Source: Candidatus Yanofskybacteria bacterium RIFCSPHIGHO2_01_FULL_44_22
Lineage (GTDB): Bacteria > Patescibacteriota > Minisyncoccia > 2-02-FULL-40-12 > GWA2-44-9
Assembly: GCA_001794205.1 (NCBI GenBank)
Contig: MGJJ01000024.1
Coordinates: 1-6,771, forward strand
Direction of reading: 5' to 3'
Length of the DNA: 6,771 bases
The notes beneath the pieces were generated by a model, which had not been told where the DNA came from, searched no databases, and saw nothing but the letters and a program-made list of their open reading frames with translations. The position numbers and the translations under genes are program-made. Shown in pieces: positions 4,749-6,771 of the stretch (positions are counted from its first letter, which is position 1; each line of letters starts with the position of its first letter).

Positions 4749-4871
4749 ATGAAATCACGGCTGAAAAAACTTTTACTTGATTTTGTCGTCAGTCTCACTT
4801 TTTTCCTTATTTGTTACGCGATTGTTTGGTTTGGGGCGATATGGCTGGTTGAATTTCTGTCGCGAAGATAG
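4749..4871 (+). CDS. 40-aa single-TM small protein, function unknown
   Basis: A short ORF begins MKSRLKKLLLDFVVSLTFFL and ends WLVEFLSRR. A basic N-terminus (R4, K6, K7) is followed by one hydrophobic span at about 8-37 containing several aromatic residues, and a basic C-terminus (RR). AAGGGGG (4736-4742) lies six bases before the ATG, a good SD, and a strong terminator follows 12 bases after the stop. That dedicated SD-ORF-terminator arrangement supports a real gene. A TATATT at 4692-4697 may be its -10, without a good -35. No family is recognised; it could be a membrane regulator or a small toxin-like peptide, but nothing decides this. Confidence 0.65.
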   Translation: MKSRLKKLLLDFVVSLTFFLICYAIVWFGAIWLVEFLSRR

Positions 4872-4883
4872 TTAAGGCGGAAC

Positions 4884-4910
4884 ATTGCAGGCATAAGCCT
4901 GCAATTTTTT
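4884..4910 (+). terminator. Rho-independent terminator after the 40-aa gene
   Basis: ATTGCAGGC (4884-4892), loop ATAA, GCCTGCAAT (4897-4905), then TTTTT. This is a perfect 9-bp stem with a tetraloop, one of the strongest terminators in the window. Confidence 0.92.
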
Positions 4911-4938
4911 ACCCGAATATCGCAATTATCGGAAGTAT

Positions 4939-4967
4939 TTGAAATAAGACGTCTGCCGTGTTAATCT
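4939..4967 (+). promoter_or_regulatory. Weak candidate promoter for rmuC
   Basis: TTGAAA (4939-4944) is followed 17 bases later by TAATCT (4962-4967). The expected start would fall on the A of ATG 4974. The -10 matches only T, A and the final T. It is proposed because no SD precedes this gene and a terminator lies just upstream. Confidence 0.3.
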
Positions 4968-4973
4968 CACGAT

Positions 4974-6068
4974 ATGGAGGTCAACCCCATCTATGTTTTA
5001 ATCACGGTGGTTCTGGCGGCTGTTTTGGTAATGCTCGGAATCAATTTATATCTGACGCTGAAACCGAAAAAGAAAGAAGTTGACGAGGGCTACATAGTTC
5101 TCCATCAACGATTTGACGCGCTATCGCAAATTGTGAGCAATCAGCTTCAGCAGAATCGGGAAGCATCAGACAAAGCGAGCGCGACCGTTTCGCAACTTAT
5201 AAATGAACAGCTTGAAAGAAGTCGGCAGGCTTCGGAGCGGGCGACACTGACCGTAAGCCAGCAAGTTCAGAGCTTTACTCAAAACATGACCCAAATCCAG
5301 GAGAACATGAAACAGATGCATGAGTCCGTAAAAAGCGTTTCTTCGTTTCAGGATATTTTTAAATCACCGAAACTTCGCGGCATTTGGGGCGAGGCATCGC
5401 TTGAAGCGGCCCTCAATCAATATTTTTCCAAAGACATGTACGGACTCCAGCATTATTTCAAATCCGGCGAAGCGGTTGATGCGGTTTTGAATCTTCCGAA
5501 CGGACTTATTCTGCCGATTGACTCCAAATTCAACTGGGAAAATTTTGAAAAAATGGTCAATGCCGACAATGACATGCAGAAAGAAATTCACCGCAAATCA
5601 TTTTTTTCCGATGTGAAAAAGAAAATAGATGAAATTGCGTCAAAATATCTCTTGCCGTCGGAGGGAACGACTGATGTGGCGCTGATGTATGTACCCGCCG
5701 AGACGGTTTATTACGAAGTCATTAACAACATAAAAGATATGGATATTCCAAGCTACGCTCGAAGCAAAAAAGTTTTCCTGGTTTCGCCCAATACTTTTGC
5801 TTTGTCGGTTTCGGCTATCCGTCATTGGTTCAAAGATGTTGAGTTTAATAAACAGACCAAAGAAGTGATGAAACGCCTTGAACGCATTTACACCGACAGC
5901 AATAAACTCGCCGAAGATTTTCAGCGTCTCGGCAAACACATTGAGAACACCAAATCCGCCTACGATTCTTCCGAAAAACGCCTCTCGCTCATGGCGGACA
6001 GGGTCAAGAATGTGGTGGAGATAGGAGAACGGGATAGCGTAGAAAAAATAGAAGCGCCGATTGCGTAG
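4974..6068 (+). CDS. rmuC: RmuC family DNA recombination protein
   Basis: The 364-aa protein has an N-terminal TM anchor (about 5-28), then a long coiled coil (about 40-125), then the RmuC domain. Signature blocks are FKSPKLRGIWGEASLEAAL (129-147), LNLPNGLILPIDSKFNWENF (172-191), DVALMYVPAETVYYEVI (234-250), KKVFLVSPNTFALSVSAI (265-282) and a C-terminal helical tail. RmuC is known in E. coli for limiting inversions at short inverted repeats. Its fold is nuclease-like (PD-(D/E)XK-related), with the D183-S-K185 core visible here. The coiled coil contains two near-repeats of about 22 residues (57-78 and 79-98) sharing QL...R.AS..A..TVSQ. The start at 4974 gives a normal TM N-terminus but has no SD. 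The next gene starts 13 bases after its stop. Confidence 0.93.
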   Translation: MEVNPIYVLITVVLAAVLVMLGINLYLTLKPKKKEVDEGYIVLHQRFDALSQIVSNQLQQNREASDKASATVSQLINEQLERSRQASERATLTVSQQVQSFTQNMTQIQENMKQMHESVKSVSSFQDIFKSPKLRGIWGEASLEAALNQYFSKDMYGLQHYFKSGEAVDAVLNLPNGLILPIDSKFNWENFEKMVNADNDMQKEIHRKSFFSDVKKKIDEIASKYLLPSEGTTDVALMYVPAETVYYEVINNIKDMDIPSYARSKKVFLVSPNTFALSVSAIRHWFKDVEFNKQTKEVMKRLERIYTDSNKLAEDFQRLGKHIENTKSAYDSSEKRLSLMADRVKNVVEIGERDSVEKIEAPIA

Positions 6069-6081
6069 TTGAATATATAAT

Positions 6082-6606
6082 ATGAAAATAGAAATTGCCC
6101 AGAAAGAATTTTTACACCGTGAATTTTTCGCTATGGCTTGGAGTGCGGCATCTCAACACAATAAAATATACAGAAAGGATAAAAAGGTTTCAGAAAATAA
6201 AAAAACAGAATTTCACAAATTTATGCGGGAAATTTTGAACAGTATTTCGGAAGGCTACAAAAAAGAAATCGATGAGAAGCAACATGTTGGAAATATAAAT
6301 GGACTTAAGGATAAAATTGAGAAGAATTATGATAATCTTTTAAAAAATAGTAAAATCACTTTTGGGACTTGTCAAAAGGTTCTAAATGTATATTTGAAGT
6401 ATCTTTGGTCATTGAAAGAAATTGCTACACCGCCTCATTGTCCAATAGATTCGTTTGTTATAAAAGAACTTAGAAAAAAATTTAGTAAAATTAGTTGGAC
6501 AAAAATAGAAGAACGGGATTATTGGGATATTATTGAAACAATCAAAGAAATAGCCAAAGGACAATCAATTGCTGAATGGGAACTTATTATTTTCAATGAT
6601 AGGTAG
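6082..6606 (+). CDS. Conserved-looking protein of unknown function, A+T-rich gene
   Basis: The 174-aa protein is predicted soluble, rich in Lys, Glu and Ile, and has no signal or TM. The N-terminal half (1-90) is charged and helical. The C-terminal half is denser in Trp, Cys and Pro: FGTCQKVLNVYLKYLWSL (94-111), PPHCPIDSFVI (117-127), ISWTKIEERDYWDIIETI (137-154) and SIAEWELIIFN (162-172). I recall similar QK.LN.YLKYLW / PPHCPID / WEL patterns in unannotated bacterial proteins but can name no family or activity. C97, H119 and C120 are possible functional residues. The gene is visibly more A+T-rich than the genes before it, suggesting different ancestry. It starts 13 bases after rmuC with no SD; TATAAT directly touches the ATG. 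M18 (6133) is an alternative start. Confidence 0.75.
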   Translation: MKIEIAQKEFLHREFFAMAWSAASQHNKIYRKDKKVSENKKTEFHKFMREILNSISEGYKKEIDEKQHVGNINGLKDKIEKNYDNLLKNSKITFGTCQKVLNVYLKYLWSLKEIATPPHCPIDSFVIKELRKKFSKISWTKIEERDYWDIIETIKEIAKGQSIAEWELIIFNDR

Positions 6607-6611
6607 GTAGC

Positions 6612-6771
6612 ATTATAAAATACGAACCTCCTAAAACAAAACTGGAAAAAATCTGGCAATTTATAAAATCTTTGTTTTTTGCTGATAACAATAACCCCAT
6701 AAAACAGGTAGGTCTTATTTTGTTGGGGTTCGCCGTGTTGTCATATTTTATATCGATTATTTCAACTATCG
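6612..6771 (+). CDS. 5' part of a membrane protein gene with no standard start codon
   Basis: After the TAG at 6600-6602, this frame is open to the window edge. It reads IKYEPPKTKLEKIWQFIKS, then LFFADNNNPIKQ, then VGLILLGFAVLSYFISII. That is a plausible cytoplasmic N-terminus followed by a TM segment, at about residues 33-53. The composition resembles real protein and continues the A+T-rich style of the preceding gene, from which it is separated by five bases. There is no ATG, GTG or TTG near the apparent start. ATT at 6612, preceded by AGGTAGG, would give XIKYEPP...; TTG at 6672 would remove the first 20 residues. A single base error (ATG read as ATT) is a simple alternative. Confidence 0.5.
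   Translation, partial: MIKYEPPKTKLEKIWQFIKSLFFADNNNPIKQVGLILLGFAVLSYFISIISTI

Noticed and set aside
5364..5939. Two minus-strand frames inside rmuC
   Set aside because: They are antisense to conserved RmuC blocks and have no upstream signals.
6076..6081. TATAAT touching ATG 6082 as a promoter of the unknown gene
   Set aside because: Transcription would start inside the ORF, about six bases past the ATG, so it cannot serve this start; in A+T-rich DNA such a match is easily accidental.

Overview
The window looks like chromosomal DNA of a small-genome bacterium, most likely a Patescibacteria/CPR (Parcubacteria-like) lineage. This is inferred from the gene style: short intergenic spaces, a compact standalone GIY-YIG protein, a two-TM plus coiled-coil protein of a type I associate with Parcubacteria, and strong Shine-Dalgarno (SD) starts mixed with apparently leaderless starts. 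No marker gene proves the assignment.

Positions 1-1565 (minus strand). The left edge carries a broken second copy of the 5' end of a GIY-YIG gene, preceded by a 28-bp head-to-tail duplication. Reading leftward from 1494: a candidate promoter, a 93-aa GIY-YIG nuclease-like gene, a nucleoside 2-deoxyribosyltransferase-like gene, a DUF84/YjjX-type inosine/xanthosine triphosphatase gene, and a terminator. The last two suggest nucleotide-pool clean-up. The GIY-YIG gene lies exactly between 20-bp inverted repeats that match at 19 of 20 positions. The pentamer TTCAT occurs at both outer edges and overlaps the start codons of both the GIY-YIG gene and the gene after it. This looks like a roughly 290-bp insertion element that landed on a start codon and duplicated it. 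It is the most interesting item here.

Positions 1533-3287 (minus strand). A large FAD-dependent oxidoreductase of the phytoene desaturase/HpnE-like amine-oxidase fold has a promoter, a strong SD and a terminator overlapping its stop codon. A zinc-ribbon-like CxxC...CxxC insertion interrupts its C-terminal half.

Positions 3251-4074 (plus strand). A REP-like hairpin lies in the divergent intergenic region. It is followed by a membrane PAP2-superfamily lipid phosphatase starting at GTG 3356 and a strong terminator.

Positions 4124-4910 (plus strand). An extended -10 promoter drives an apparently leaderless gene for a 128-aa two-TM coiled-coil protein. Nine bases after its stop comes tRNA-Ala(UGC) and a terminator. 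A 40-aa single-TM protein with its own SD and terminator follows.

Positions 4939-6771 (plus strand). RmuC is followed 13 bases later by a markedly A+T-rich gene of unknown function. After that comes the start of a further membrane protein that has no ATG/GTG/TTG near its apparent beginning (ATT at 6612 is the best candidate) and runs off the right edge.
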